This document shows, in pieces, positions 21,267 through 32,194 of a DNA stretch of 64,000 bases; within the stretch, counting starts at the first letter, position 1, and each line of letters begins with the position of its first letter. The position numbers were made by a program, and so were the translations under genes. The stretch lies in the NCBI GenBank assembly GCA_000333855.2, contig CM007327.1:109611-173610 (forward strand). Direction: 5' to 3'. Origin of the DNA: Endotrypanum monterogeii (Eukaryota; Euglenozoa; Kinetoplastea; Trypanosomatida; Trypanosomatidae). The notes below the pieces were generated by a model, which saw only the letters and a program-made list of their open reading frames with translations, was not told the origin of the DNA and did not search any database.

Positions 21267-22031
21267 TGTGTAGAGAAAAGAAGCACGAGACACACACACA
21301 CACACACACAAACACAAATATATATATACAGACCAACAGAACCACCGCGCAAACTCAATCAAGTAATATTTGGGGGAGAGAAAAGAGGGATAATTATGTG
21401 TAACCTTTTTTCTCGTATGTGTGTCTGTATCTGTCAGTCAGACGGTCGCTCTGAGTCACTCTATGAGACGACAGCGACCACTGCGGTGTAGTTCCTCTAC
21501 AGCCCTTCCAGAGGAGGAGGAGAATTTTGAGAAAAAAAAAGGAGAGGCCCCCCAGCACCACTTGTGGAACAAGAAAAACACACAAGAAAATTCCCGCGGC
21601 CACGAACAGCGATAACAGTGCGCGCGCAGACGAGTGAATAGGGCGAGATGCGGAAAAGGGGGAGGGAGAGGGAGGCAAAATGAAAGATAAGATACGGATC
21701 TGTGAGCGCGTTTTGATGTGTTTGTGTGCGTGTTTGTGTTTGTGTGTGTGTGTTTGTGTGTGTGTTTGTGTGTGTTTGTGTTCGAGAGGGGAGGGGAAGG
21801 AACGACTAGACGTTGACTGGTGATTCGTCCAGGAGCGCATGTAAAATTTGTGATCGTGCAAAGCATCCGTGTGAGTCGAACGAAGGTGAGTGTGTAAGAC
21901 ATAGTAGAAAAATAGGAAGTAATGCAAATGGAGGAGGGAGAGAAAACCAGTGAAGGCATTAATCGTGCAGAGGAAGGACCATTCATGCGATAGGCATGAC
22001 ATCGGTGTCGTCACTGAGGACGCCTGTCTCT

Positions 22032-22071
<40 letters not shown>

Positions 22072-22759
22072 CGGGGAAAGGAGAAGGGAGGGCAAGGCGG
22101 CACTTGCACAGAGGATGTTCACTGCCTCCCCCCACCCTAACATACGTCAAATGATACCATTGGTGAAACCCAAAAGGAGACCCGTAGGAAGATGAGGCAA
22201 AAGGAGAGGGGGAACCGGCCAACGCCATAGGAGCAGCGGGCATCACACATAAACAAATATATATATATATATAGCCCATTGTACTTATGTCCGTATGCGG
22301 AGTTCCACATGCCGGTTTGACCCCTCCCCCCTCCCTCCAGCGCCACATCACACACCCCCACAGCTGTCGCGTTCCGTTGCTCTCCCTCTCTGCATCAGTG
22401 ATAACAGCGGCAGCGTCACACCTTTCCCCTTCCTTCCACACGTAAAGAAACGTTGGATCAAAGCGCCGTACCGAATACGTGCAGTGAAGGTGCTCGGAAA
22501 CAGCAAAACAAAAGAGAAATTAACTATCGCCGTCACGAATGCGAGGACGCATGCGAAGCGCAGAATGCACAACAACGTCAACCTCCTATCAGACTACACG
22601 AGCACGCTCACCAAAAAAAAAAGGGGAGGAAGGGGCGAGGAGGCGAGACACAAGAAAAAAAAATACACCAGGTTATCCGACATATATATATATGTATATA
22701 CAGCTCAACACACTTCATCGCCGACTTCAACCTTCTCGCATCACCTCACTCCTCTTGCT

Positions 22760-22794
<35 letters not shown>

Positions 22795-23237
22795 TTTTTA
22801 TGTGTGTGTATGCACGTATACCCTCTCCCTACTCACACCCTGACTACACCCCACACACAGAATGAACGAGCATGAGGAGCCATCAACTCGTGTGGCACCT
22901 CCGGAGTGGACCGACAAGGACTCGAAGGGGCGGCTAGCCATACACAAAGAGTAGATACAACCGTCGGTGCGCACCAGTGCCCCGCCCTTGCCACAGGCAA
23001 AGAGGCGCGGCAAGACCACACCCACGTCCCCAGTCATCCCTTTCCTACGCACTCTACGGCAGGCCAGCAGTATCTGTGTCTATGCATGTGTGCCGCGGGT
23101 AAGGAGGACGGAAGGACGGATCACCTGTCACCGAAGACGGAAAATGCGCCAAAGTGTATACGTGTGTGTGGGGGGGGGGAGGCAACAAGTAGCATAAACA
23201 AATTTGAAAAAAAGAAAAGAAACACCGTCTCCCTTGC
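19772..23237. other. Intergenic region between EMC8/9 and the HECT ligase
   Basis: About 3.5 kb without a supportable gene. It should hold the EMC8/9 3' UTR and the HECT 5' UTR. It contains GT/G runs (20154-20201), a G run near 20560-20572, TA runs (about 21020-21050 and 21231-21263), a GT run (22036-22068) and a TA run (about 22762-22791). A more complex, GC-balanced stretch at about 22860-23110 abuts the EMC8/9 stop and is probably its proximal 3' UTR. The open frames here are built from microsatellites. Confidence 0.65.
19838..19839 (-). promoter_or_regulatory. Predicted spliced-leader acceptor AG for the HECT ligase
   Basis: In transcript sense, a long pyrimidine tract (about 19859-19898) is followed by this AG with no earlier AG between. 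The resulting 5' UTR would be about 66 nt. It also rules out the longer open frame as coding. Predicted from sequence only. Confidence 0.55.
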
Positions 23238-24008
23238 CTACTTGCGCGTCATGAGAGCTGCCAGGGGCTGCTCTAGATACGTGATGGAGGGATCCTCGAG
23301 GTGATCCTCAAGGTCGGCCAAGCGGTAGTGCGCGAAAGTATCGAGCGCGTTCGAGACACACTCCAAGACACCCTCCTCTGAGACTGTGGCCTCCGGTGAG
23401 AGCGTGTCCGAGTTCCACCGACCAAACGACATGAGCTCATCCGCGGGGGCCTTCGATGGCAGCGAGATGGCGGCGTCGCACAGGCTGCGGTCCATCGTCA
23501 AGGAGGTGATCGCTAGACCCGTCGGCGGTGATGTGAGACATTCATTGCTCACAAACCACACAAGCAGCTTCATGCCCGATGGCATGCGGGCCTGTAGCAC
23601 CTCCAGCATTTTTGATGTGAGTGGTGAAATAGAGTTGTCAAGAAGTCGCTCGTTCGCGATGTACACACCGAGCAGTGCCTGACCCGTCGTCTTGGCAGCG
23701 TACTGCACATGCGCGTAGGCCACCTCCAGCATCGGGTGCGGCGCTGTCATGGGAAGCGTGTGAAAAAGTGGAACGGCGTCAGAGACGTAGCACACGCTAG
23801 AAGAAGTGCCGCTCGAAGCGCCGGGGTTGTTGTGTGCACTGTTAAAATTTCCATTTCCTTGTGCAAGCGCGCCAGCATCCTCGCTTAACCGCTTGCCGAG
23901 CAACATACCCATGACTGGTTGCGCGGGGTACTTGTAGCAGTGAAGCAAAGCCTTTGTGTACGCCTCTGGCGAGGCGACAACACTTGTCGCGGAGGAGGAG
24001 GAGGACAT
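23238..24008 (-). CDS. EMC8: ER membrane protein complex subunit 8/9 (EMC8/EMC9 family, UPF0172)
   Basis: EMC8/9 is a cytosolic subunit of the ER membrane protein complex, which inserts weakly hydrophobic and multi-pass transmembrane helices. The protein is 256 residues; the human subunits are about 210. The N-terminal segment (residues 13-38) carries the family pattern of a helix with Ala-Tyr and Lys-Tyr-Pro followed by a Gly-Leu-Leu strand. A 'DAVPLFH' strand follows, then a 'MLEVAYAHV' helix, and a C-terminal 'LEDPSITYLEQPL' motif typical of UPF0172. The fold is MPN-like but without a metalloprotease motif, as in known EMC8/9. A Gly/Asn/Ser-rich insertion (about residues 48-70) accounts for the extra length. 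The start is the first ATG, and an AG after a good pyrimidine tract lies 98 nt upstream. The symbol is by family; a single protein here probably represents both EMC8 and EMC9. Confidence 0.85.
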   Translation of the reverse strand: MSSSSSATSVVASPEAYTKALLHCYKYPAQPVMGMLLGKRLSEDAGALAQGNGNFNSAHNNPGASSGTSSSVCYVSDAVPLFHTLPMTAPHPMLEVAYAHVQYAAKTTGQALLGVYIANERLLDNSISPLTSKMLEVLQARMPSGMKLLVWFVSNECLTSPPTGLAITSLTMDRSLCDAAISLPSKAPADELMSFGRWNSDTLSPEATVSEEGVLECVSNALDTFAHYRLADLEDHLEDPSITYLEQPLAALMTRK

Positions 24009-25038
24009 ACGTTTGTGTGTGATCGTGTGTGTATCTGTATACCTGTGGTGTTTGTGCGGTGATCAACTTTCGGTGGGACTGCTGTGAGGCGCGGATGAGT
24101 ACTTCCTAGAGTAGGGGAGAAATAAGAACTGTGTGTGTGTGTGTGTGTGTGTGCACGCAGAGATCGACAAGGAATAGAAAGAAAGAGAAGTCATTACCTA
24201 GAAGGATAGCAGATCCACTGATATAAAAGCATACCCGCTACACACACACACACACACACACACACCTCCGAAGGGGGACAGTAGAAGCAAGTAGAAAATC
24301 AGTAAGAAAAAAGCGCGTGTAGGGCGGGGGGGGAAGGAAGAGCAGACACCTCCTGGAAACCATCCTAAAGCACACCAAAGTCATTTGGAAGCCTCTGCCG
24401 CCGCCGTCACACCCCTCCCTCCCCTGCCACGGTTACCCACACAGGCAGTGAACCCCTTCCACTTGCGTATGAATAATCTATGGCTGTGAATCCCCCCATC
24501 CGCTCCACCTTCAACACTTATACACACATTTATTTTTATGGAAACGCCCCAAAGTCTTGGGACCAGAGAAGTGTACATGACTGCATTGTGTCAGCTGGCA
24601 CGAGGGCCGGATTTTTTTTTCCCGGAAGGAGGGTGTCGTTCGTGTGTGTATGTGTGTGTTTGCGCGCTTTGGGGAGAGAGGATAGGTCGATGCCAATTTT
24701 GTTTTTTTTTATTATTTCAGTGGTATTAGTGGTGGTGTACATAAGACGACGACGTGTAAAATAAAAAGGTCAGCGCTCCTCACCCAAGTATGAAAACATC
24801 TGAAGTTGAAGAAAGGGCGTGACGACCGCAGAAACGTGTGCTGCTGTATACTGCACATATTTTTTTTTTTCGGGAGAGGATAGGAAACGAGGCATCAAAA
24901 GCACTGCGCGCTTGTCATGTCCTACGCGCCGCCTCCTCCTCCTCTTCTCAGCTCGCACATCTCCCTGAGCATAAATCATAATATATAAGCCCCATCCACG
25001 GTCTGGCTAAGTAGATGGGGTCTTCGACAAGCGCAACC
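24009..25038. other. Intergenic region between the LRRC51-like gene and EMC8/9
   Basis: About 1 kb containing the EMC8/9 5' UTR and the 3' UTR of the upstream LRR gene. It has a GT run (about 24131-24152), a CA run (24240-24266) and homopolymer A/T runs. I see no gene or structured RNA. Confidence 0.65.
24106..24107 (-). promoter_or_regulatory. Predicted spliced-leader acceptor AG for EMC8/9
   Basis: In transcript sense a tract of T and C with few purines runs directly into TAG at this position. It leaves a 97-nt 5' UTR before the ATG at 24008. Predicted from sequence only. Confidence 0.6.
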
Positions 25039-27471
25039 TTATCTCACCTTGTGGCCACATCGGCCATCCGCTCTGGTCATTGAGCGTGCCGCGGCCAGTA
25101 TGCCTGTTCGACCTGTCGTGAACATCTCATAAGCACCGGCAATGTTATACTCTAGTCCTGTGAGGGTGACAAAGTCGACCTGCCGTAGTGGCACCACGCG
25201 AGCCGGATTGCCTAGCAGAAGTGACAAGAGTCGCCGCCAGTAGCGGGACTCACCAGCTGTTCGGCCACCAGGGCTTGCGCCTTCGTCAGTGCGAGCGGAT
25301 TGAGCATCCGGCACGACAGCCTTGCCGCTCGCACCGATGTTGTCATCTAGACTCATATCCTCCGCTATTGGATTTCCATGCAGCGTGAGGATGGAAAGAT
25401 ATGGCAGTGGTGCAATGCATGACTCCACAACACGCCAGTCAGCGATGGCATTTCCGTGAAGTCGCAGGTTCCGTAGTGGCAACAAACGAAGGTCCGTCAG
25501 GGACGAGATGCCGTTCTGGCTGAGATCGAGTGTGTGCAACGTGAGAAGGCAATTCGCGACTAGGCGGCGCAACACCGGCACTAGCTGATCCATCCTCTCC
25601 TCCAGGTGGCAACCCGAGATGCGAACGCACGACGCATCGTACCTCACCAAGCCCATGCCGTTGGACGCGCCATTCCCGTTGCGCGGTCGGGAACTTGCGC
25701 AGCTGGCCCCGAAGTCATCCCCATCGCCGCTTCCGGTACCATCATCGTCTTGGGCGGAGAAGCGCCGCTTCTGCACCTGGAACTCGTAGGCCTCCTCCTC
25801 GCCAAGTTTGTTGCGGGCCTTGATGAGTGTGCGAGTCGAGTTTTGTTTGTCCGGCTTGCTGGGGTCGTTATCTTGGTTTAGAAATACACCCTGCACGGCG
25901 TGAGGATCGAGAACAGGGCGAGGTTTCTGATTGACGTGTACGCGCCCCGAAACGGGTGTGGAACGCAGCAGCGCCGCCGGCTGCGTCGCCTCCACAAAGG
26001 AGAAGTCGAGCAGTGGCCACACAATATTATGGGTGTCGATGCGGGAATCGGTCGGTTTGTAAAAAACCTCGACGGCCTGATACACCTGTTCTGGGCGACC
26101 CGCAGCAAGTCCCCGGGTATTCCCATTCCCTGCACCCTTCCTGCGTGGGGAGAGAGCTGACCCGGCACCTTTGTCTGACAGTCGCAGCTGCTGTGGCGGG
26201 GACTTCGGTGAGGACTTTTGCACCGGCGACATATTGTGCACGGTCTGCGAAGATGGCGGCACGGTCGGCGTCCACCTGGAGAGCACCTCCACTACTGTCA
26301 ACATTCTGCGATGTATCGTTACAACGAGGCCGTCGTCGAAAAATATTTTGTCCTCGAAGAGTAGATTCTCGGCCCCCCAAATAACTCGCATGCAGCTCAG
26401 CGGCTGGTTGCGCTCTGTGAACTGCCGACCAAGCTGGCTGAAGGTGTCCTGCGGAGTCGATGGGTCCTCAGGTGGCGGCAGTATCTCCTCCTCTTGTAGA
26501 ATGTCTTTGCGTAGTTGGAGGTCAACCTCGACAGGAAGCATCTGGCCGGTGGGACCCGACTTTCTCGACGAGGACGCCACCCAATGCAACAGTTCAAAGA
26601 ACCTACAGGAAACAAGCAGTCGGCCCTCAGTGATGCTGACGGCGTCCTCGTAGGAGACCACGTGCCCAGAAGCCAGCTGAGTCCTCTGAGTCCCGGCAGA
26701 AGTGCCGGCAGAGTGGAGAGCAGCTGGTGCTTCACCCGACCATGGCTGCTGCAGTCGCACCCCCGGCTGCTGGGGCTCCTGAGGCTGCTGCTGCTGGTGA
26801 AACCAACGGATACCTTCCTCCGCACGCGCAGCTGCAGCGGAGGCCTCGCTGTGGACACGGCCATCCTTTGAGCTCGACTTGTTAAACAGTCCCCTGCGCT
26901 TGTGTCCATCGGCCCTTTTATCCTTCTGCAAACTTGCCTGCTCACTGCGTGCATCGACGTTGCCACTCCTCAGGATACCGTCAGTACCGCTTGCATCGTC
27001 GTCGTCAACAACCTCACCGGTTGCACAACGATGATTCCGCTCACGGCGCTTCCGAAACGCCTCGTAGCGCTGCTGCCCAGTGTTCCTCCATTGCGCTTGA
27101 CGCCGTAGCAGCTCACGAAGACGCTTCTTCTGGCTTCCAGCACCACCCACACCTGCGAGGGTGACCGGAGAAGTGCCAGTTGTCTTCGTGGCGGCATTGC
27201 CCGAAACAGTGGCATACCCCCCACTACCCGCAGCGGAGGTATTCGCTGTACCACCTCCAGCGGCCGGCGCAACCACACAATGGTTTTGTATCGATTTCTC
27301 AATCCACCGCCTCACCGCCTGTACATTGCAGTCGGCGACTGTGGAAGGGTACGGAAAGTGAGTCACGAGGAGCACATCAGGGGATAGCACGTCGTAGTAG
27401 CCGTTGATATCCTGCGACACAATCGCATCCATAACGATGCGGCGACCCCGCTCCACCTGCTCATACTCCAT
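25039..27471 (-). CDS. Leucine-rich-repeat protein, LRRC51-like C-terminus
   Basis: An 810-residue protein of unknown function. The C-terminal region (about residues 640-785) has two to three consecutive leucine-rich repeats with the LxLxxNxI / LxLHGNPI pattern. A capping segment follows in which a Tyr-Trp-Arg-Arg helix leads to 'VDFVTLTGLEY'. That layout resembles LRRC51-type proteins of ciliated eukaryotes; this is inference, not a firm match. The N-terminus (about residues 1-60) is compact and could be an NTF2/SnoaL-like fold, also unproven. The middle is low complexity, with Gly/Ala, Gln/Pro and basic patches. No signal peptide or membrane segment is visible. The first ATG has an AG after a strong pyrimidine tract 44 nt upstream, which supports the start. 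Confidence 0.8.
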   Translation of the reverse strand: MEYEQVERGRRIVMDAIVSQDINGYYDVLSPDVLLVTHFPYPSTVADCNVQAVRRWIEKSIQNHCVVAPAAGGGTANTSAAGSGGYATVSGNAATKTTGTSPVTLAGVGGAGSQKKRLRELLRRQAQWRNTGQQRYEAFRKRRERNHRCATGEVVDDDDASGTDGILRSGNVDARSEQASLQKDKRADGHKRRGLFNKSSSKDGRVHSEASAAAARAEEGIRWFHQQQQPQEPQQPGVRLQQPWSGEAPAALHSAGTSAGTQRTQLASGHVVSYEDAVSITEGRLLVSCRFFELLHWVASSSRKSGPTGQMLPVEVDLQLRKDILQEEEILPPPEDPSTPQDTFSQLGRQFTERNQPLSCMRVIWGAENLLFEDKIFFDDGLVVTIHRRMLTVVEVLSRWTPTVPPSSQTVHNMSPVQKSSPKSPPQQLRLSDKGAGSALSPRRKGAGNGNTRGLAAGRPEQVYQAVEVFYKPTDSRIDTHNIVWPLLDFSFVEATQPAALLRSTPVSGRVHVNQKPRPVLDPHAVQGVFLNQDNDPSKPDKQNSTRTLIKARNKLGEEEAYEFQVQKRRFSAQDDDGTGSGDGDDFGASCASSRPRNGNGASNGMGLVRYDASCVRISGCHLEERMDQLVPVLRRLVANCLLTLHTLDLSQNGISSLTDLRLLPLRNLRLHGNAIADWRVVESCIAPLPYLSILTLHGNPIAEDMSLDDNIGASGKAVVPDAQSARTDEGASPGGRTAGESRYWRRLLSLLLGNPARVVPLRQVDFVTLTGLEYNIAGAYEMFTTGRTGILAAARSMTRADGRCGHKVR

Positions 27472-27514
27472 TTATATATGTGTGTGTGTGTGCGTGTATG
27501 AGTGTGTGTGTGTC

Positions 27515-27516
27515 CT
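27515..27516 (-). promoter_or_regulatory. Predicted spliced-leader acceptor AG for the LRRC51-like gene
   Basis: A T/C-rich tract of about 40 nt precedes this AG in transcript sense with few purines between. The predicted 5' UTR is about 43 nt. Predicted from sequence only. Confidence 0.6.
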
Positions 27517-28626
27517 CGTTGGAGAAAGGAGGCAGAACAGGAGCAGAAAAAAAAAGAACTGCGTAACAATTATGTATTTGGTGCCTTCTAAATAAAACGA
27601 TTAAAAAATCCCCAATCGCGTGTACAGAACAAATCCCGTATGTATAGAAAGAGAGAGAAGAATGGTTTGAGTAATGGACACGAGGCCCTCCCCTGACACA
27701 TAAATCACTGAATGTGTTCTATTCCTTTTCTCTCCTCGCTAAGCACACACACACACACACACACAGTGTGAGCAAGAAAAAAAAAATTAAAGGATAGGCG
27801 CGCCTTGGCACGTGTTTCAAAGCCGAATGAGTGTGTGCTGACCCGCAGCAGATGGCAAAGAAGGAGAGGAATGGGTGAAGAAGGTCGAGAAAAAGGTACA
27901 ACGTTTTTTTTTGTAGATGATCAACACCGAGGAGACGCATTTCCGTGCTAGAAGAAAAAAAAAAAAGGAGGTGTAAGAGGGAGATCGTCGTGATACCGTA
28001 GCCTCAGAAGTTGGAGCTTGGGGTGCAGAGCTGGGCACGCGCCTACAGACGTGTAGAAAAGGGAAGAAGGGGGTGCCTACTGCTACAGCAACACACGAAA
28101 TAGCACCCGCTTTCCCATCAGGTGAGGAGCTGCAGTGATGCGGGGATGCAAGAGTGAGGAGGAAGCCCAAGTGTCACAGTGATGCAGGGCCCCTGTAGGC
28201 ACACACACACACACCTTCATTTGAGCGCACGGATTCCCCATCACACGTAGGGTGCCTATGCCGCCCTCGCAGGATGTTACACTTTTTCTTTTCCATCTAT
28301 TTTGCTTGTCTGTTGTGTGTGCAATCTTAATGCCCAATGAAGATATCATTTTGATTGCAGATGACACATGTCGCAGACATCACACAGTGATAAAAAGAGA
28401 GAGAGAAGTCGAAAAAAATAAAATAGAATATACAGGGGTGTTCGGAGAAGACGGGGGAAAAAAAAATGTGGACTGTACATCACAGGTTCATAGGCATCAC
28501 GCGTAGCTTGTTTCGGTTTGCATCGCTGGACTGACGCGGCAACCGCCATCCTCCTCCTCTTCCAACTTGACCACCACCACCTTCACTATCACACACCCCA
28601 CTACCCTCTATAAGCCCACAGACACA

Positions 28627-28664
<38 letters not shown>

Positions 28665-29289
28665 CACAGGCACAAATAAACAGAAATGTACACGCGCACA
28701 ACACTATCGTTCGAACTAAACATCGGAAGAAGAAAAAAAGCAAAAACAGCCTGAGAAGAGGAGAGTGTAACGACAAACATTAACATATATGTATGAACAA
28801 CTTCTTTGTGTGTGTGTGTGTCGGTTTTTTTTTCCGGGGGGGGGGGGGGAAGCCGGGAAGAAGGTCTTCTATCGCGGCTTCCTGGACTGTCACATCGAAT
28901 AAACAGAAATAGAGGGAGAGGCAAAAAAGGCCTCGGAGACAGGAGGTAACAAAAATAAGGGCCAACAACAGAAGGAGTGTGGAAGGAGAAGTGTGAGGGA
29001 AAGAAGAAAAAAGAAGAAGACACAACGGCCATGAGTGAGCGGTTGTACCACCAAGCGACCGCCGCCCCACATCACTACCAAGCCCACGGCTTCGCCGCCT
29101 GTCAGCCGAGGCACACACAAATACACAGAGATACCCAAGCCTGAAAGACAGGAAAATGAAGAGAAATAAGATATAAAGAGGTAAGAAGAATGTACATGAA
29201 AATAGCTTTGTTGATAAACTCGAAGATACAGACGCATCACACACCCCACATCAAATATATATATATATATATATATACTTATTTACAAG

Positions 29290-29290
<1 letters not shown>

Positions 29291-29325
<35 letters not shown>

Positions 29326-29345
29326 CACACACACACACACGCACA
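29291..29345. repeat. CA microsatellite
   Basis: About 27 CA units with a single interruption, about 130 nt beyond the coiled-coil gene stop codon, in its presumed 3' UTR. A TA run lies next to it at about 29255-29277. Confidence 0.9.
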
Positions 29346-29478
29346 CGAGCGTGCGCGCATGTGCGTGTAGATGGAGGAACAAAAAGAAAGGGGGAGATGA
29401 GGAGGAGAGTTAGGGCAAGATATATTGTGGGTGATGCCCGGAGCGCTGTGGCGACTTAGCACGGTGCTGCTTGCTTGA

Positions 29479-31866
29479 CTATCGCTCCAGACCAAGTAGA
29501 GCCCGAATTTGGTGTTTGTTTTTGTAGTTACCCGCCATGGCCTGTAGCGCCTCGCGACTGTGACGCAGCCCCGTCCGCTTCACGTCCAGTGCCCTCATCT
29601 CTTGATCCACAAGTTGTCTCTGACCAGCAAGACAGTTCGTCTCGTGATCCAGTCCAACCAGGCGAGCTGTAACAAAAGGATGCGCGACGGAAGCAGAATG
29701 AGGCGCACCTGTGGGGGCTGCAACAAGAGCGACCTCGCGGGACGACCCGGTTGAAGATACCTTGGCACTTCGAGAAAGTCTTCCGCCAGAAGTGCGTTGA
29801 GCTGACGGTGCTTTGGCAGTGCTTGGACGTGCAGCAGGCGCATCCTCCAGCAGACCCGCTGTGGGGAGTGGGTTGCCGTCTGCACCGTCGCCCGATGTGA
29901 GGTCAGCCTGAACATTTTTGACCAAAACACCTTTTAGAACAGGGTCCACATCCGCCTTGCGGTCTGCCTCCATGTCCGCGACGTACTTGAGGTACATCTC
30001 CACCTCCTCCAGCTCGCGTGAGACGTCGGCCAGACGCTGTGAGTGCGCTTCGGTATCGGGATCCATCGTGTCGTTCGCACGCTCTTGGTTTAGCAAAGTA
30101 CTGCGCTGCAATAACCGCATGCGGTTGACCTGCGCACACCGCTTTGCCCTGGCCTCCTCTGCCGCGTACACGAACTGTTCGTAGTGAGCCACATATTCCT
30201 CCGACTCGCGTTGGGATAGGTCGGCGTCGGCATCCTCTACTGCGGCAAGGTGCTTCAGCAGCTTCGGCACGCTTGCGTCCACGAACTTGCCGTACACGTC
30301 GCCGGTCTGACTCCACTGCATCAGAACCTCTTCGCAGTGGCGCAGGTTGTCGCAGTGATCGGTCTGTGCCCTCAGTCTCGCCTGCATCGCCGCCTCCTCT
30401 TTGGCATGCTTCTCCCGCAGCGACATAGACTCCTGTACGTAGCGGCTGCGCTCCTGCGCCTTTTCGGCGATCTTCAGGAGCCGCTCATTGAGTTCCTCCC
30501 AGAGCTCTCGTGTGGCTTGATCCATGATACTCAAGTGGGTCCTCACTTTCGCATCAGCCGCCGCCCCTCTCGCTTCCATGTCGACAAGCTGCGCATGCGT
30601 ATCCTGAATGGCATCCTTAACGACCCGGATGTCATGTTGCACGGTGGGCAGAGCTTCTTTTGCATACGTCTGCACCAACTGCACTGCTTGACGACCATCG
30701 TCGATCACGTCCACGACATCCTGGCGGAAGTTGCGGGTGTCCTCAGCGTGAAGCGCAACGAGCGCAAAGCGGGCCTTGTAGAGGAGAAGCAGGTCGTTTG
30801 AAAAATCTACCTGCGCATGCAGATTGCGCAGCGCTGTGAGCGGGTCGGCGGATTCAATGGCATCCTCCTTCTGTCGCTTGACGGTCCTCACGCGATCCTG
30901 CAACTCACGGAGCGCATCCTCGGACTTCTTCAGCTCCCGTCGTGCGTACTCGCCGGGATCGTAGTGCAGACGCTCGTGGAGTGCAACGGCGGAGCGGGAG
31001 GGATAAATATCCTCATCAAAGTCTTTATCGGTCACTTTGTCCGCTCGCGTCGACAACGCAGCATCCCCTGTTCCATCCGTTGTATCCCTCCTGGCAGCGG
31101 AGGCCCTCTTCATGAGCGATTTTCTTGCCTCACGTGCCGCCCGCTCGCCCTCACCCGTCCAAACCAGCTGTCCAATGCTGTCCAGCAAGACCAGATGGTG
31201 CAGATACGCATCCAGTGGCGCAAGCAGTATAGGCGATCGCAGCAGGTCGTCCAGGGCACGCTGGATCACGTCTATCTGAACCACTGGCATTTGGGAAATA
31301 ACGGCCGTCTCCGACAAGGGCGTGCGCAGCTTGTGCAGCTGCACCACCTCCTCAGGGGACACCTCAAGGTCCTCAGTGCACCGGTAGGCGGTGAGATATG
31401 AGTGCAGACTCTCCAATGCATGTGTGTTGTGTACAGAACACTCCGCCGGGAGATCCGAGAGAAGCCGTTGCAGTTCCGCCATACGAACGGACCAGCGTTT
31501 GTTGTATCCCTCCACCCTCTCTCGCAGCTCCGCATTCAGGGCGGCCTGCTGGCAGCCGTGGTACATAACAGATGCGTATTCGATCGGGTGCTGTAGCTGC
31601 GCCGCCTCAAGGGCGTCGTGTGAGCTCCGGTCGGTCAGAGGCAACAGCTTCTGCGTCGTTGCCGAATACGCTGACGGCATCGAGCGGCTGCCATCCGGTT
31701 GTAAGGGCGAGAGGGAACGATCGTTGCCAGCGTTCCGCACGTCATCGAAGCCTACGTGGGAGCGCAGCACCGTCAGAGCGGTCGCCGGCGGCTGCGGGAC
31801 TACCGGCTTCGCTCGGTACCCGCTATGCGGCACCGTTGTCGCATAAGGTCGCCTTTCTGGATACAT
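29479..31866 (-). CDS. Coiled-coil protein of unknown function
   Basis: A 795-residue, strongly charged, mostly helical protein. Heptad-like stretches rich in Glu, Arg, Leu and Ala occur at about residues 300-350, 445-512 and 565-638. The N-terminal 90 residues are Pro/Ser/Arg-rich, and a Ser/Ala/Pro linker at about 640-720 separates the last coil from a short helical tail. There is no signal peptide, membrane segment or catalytic motif. Long coiled-coil proteins of this sort are often cytoskeletal or flagellar in trypanosomatids, but nothing in the sequence proves that here. I could not match it confidently to the paraflagellar-rod family. The start is the first ATG; a possible acceptor AG lies only 9 nt upstream (31875-31876), so the 5' UTR may be very short or a more distal AG may be used. 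Confidence 0.8.
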   Translation of the reverse strand: MYPERRPYATTVPHSGYRAKPVVPQPPATALTVLRSHVGFDDVRNAGNDRSLSPLQPDGSRSMPSAYSATTQKLLPLTDRSSHDALEAAQLQHPIEYASVMYHGCQQAALNAELRERVEGYNKRWSVRMAELQRLLSDLPAECSVHNTHALESLHSYLTAYRCTEDLEVSPEEVVQLHKLRTPLSETAVISQMPVVQIDVIQRALDDLLRSPILLAPLDAYLHHLVLLDSIGQLVWTGEGERAAREARKSLMKRASAARRDTTDGTGDAALSTRADKVTDKDFDEDIYPSRSAVALHERLHYDPGEYARRELKKSEDALRELQDRVRTVKRQKEDAIESADPLTALRNLHAQVDFSNDLLLLYKARFALVALHAEDTRNFRQDVVDVIDDGRQAVQLVQTYAKEALPTVQHDIRVVKDAIQDTHAQLVDMEARGAAADAKVRTHLSIMDQATRELWEELNERLLKIAEKAQERSRYVQESMSLREKHAKEEAAMQARLRAQTDHCDNLRHCEEVLMQWSQTGDVYGKFVDASVPKLLKHLAAVEDADADLSQRESEEYVAHYEQFVYAAEEARAKRCAQVNRMRLLQRSTLLNQERANDTMDPDTEAHSQRLADVSRELEEVEMYLKYVADMEADRKADVDPVLKGVLVKNVQADLTSGDGADGNPLPTAGLLEDAPAARPSTAKAPSAQRTSGGRLSRSAKVSSTGSSREVALVAAPTGAPHSASVAHPFVTARLVGLDHETNCLAGQRQLVDQEMRALDVKRTGLRHSREALQAMAGNYKNKHQIRALLGLER

Positions 31867-32162
31867 GAGGTACTCTTGCCGGTGTTACGAGAGAGAGAGT
31901 GTGTGTGTGTGTGTGTGTGTGACAACGTTGATGGCGATCTCGCGAGTCTTACTTGATCTCTCCTGTAGTTGTGGTGGTGGTAGTAGTCGTGGTCGTAGTG
32001 AGTGCGCACACGTCGATGCACCGTAATCGATGCAAAAACTGGAGTGGGAGAGAGACGAGTGTGTAGGGAGAAGATAATTCAAAAGAAGAGGGGAGCACAC
32101 ATGCGAAGGGGTCAAAACAAAAAATGTGTATGTGTATGGGAGTGTGGTGCACAGCCATAACG

Positions 32163-32194
<32 letters not shown>

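Larger units (their letters stand above)
27472..29478. other. Intergenic region between the coiled-coil gene and the LRRC51-like gene
   Basis: About 2 kb without a supportable gene. It carries a CA run (about 28629-28661), a G run near 28837-28850, a TA run (about 29255-29277) and a long CA run (29291-29345). A less repetitive stretch lies at about 28000-28260. Open frames on the minus strand are Ser/Phe/Leu and Val-Cys translations of simple sequence and look non-coding. Confidence 0.65.

Noticed and set aside
29479..31866. Assignment of the coiled-coil protein to the paraflagellar rod family
   Set aside because: Only general coiled-coil character supports it; I could not find family-specific motifs.
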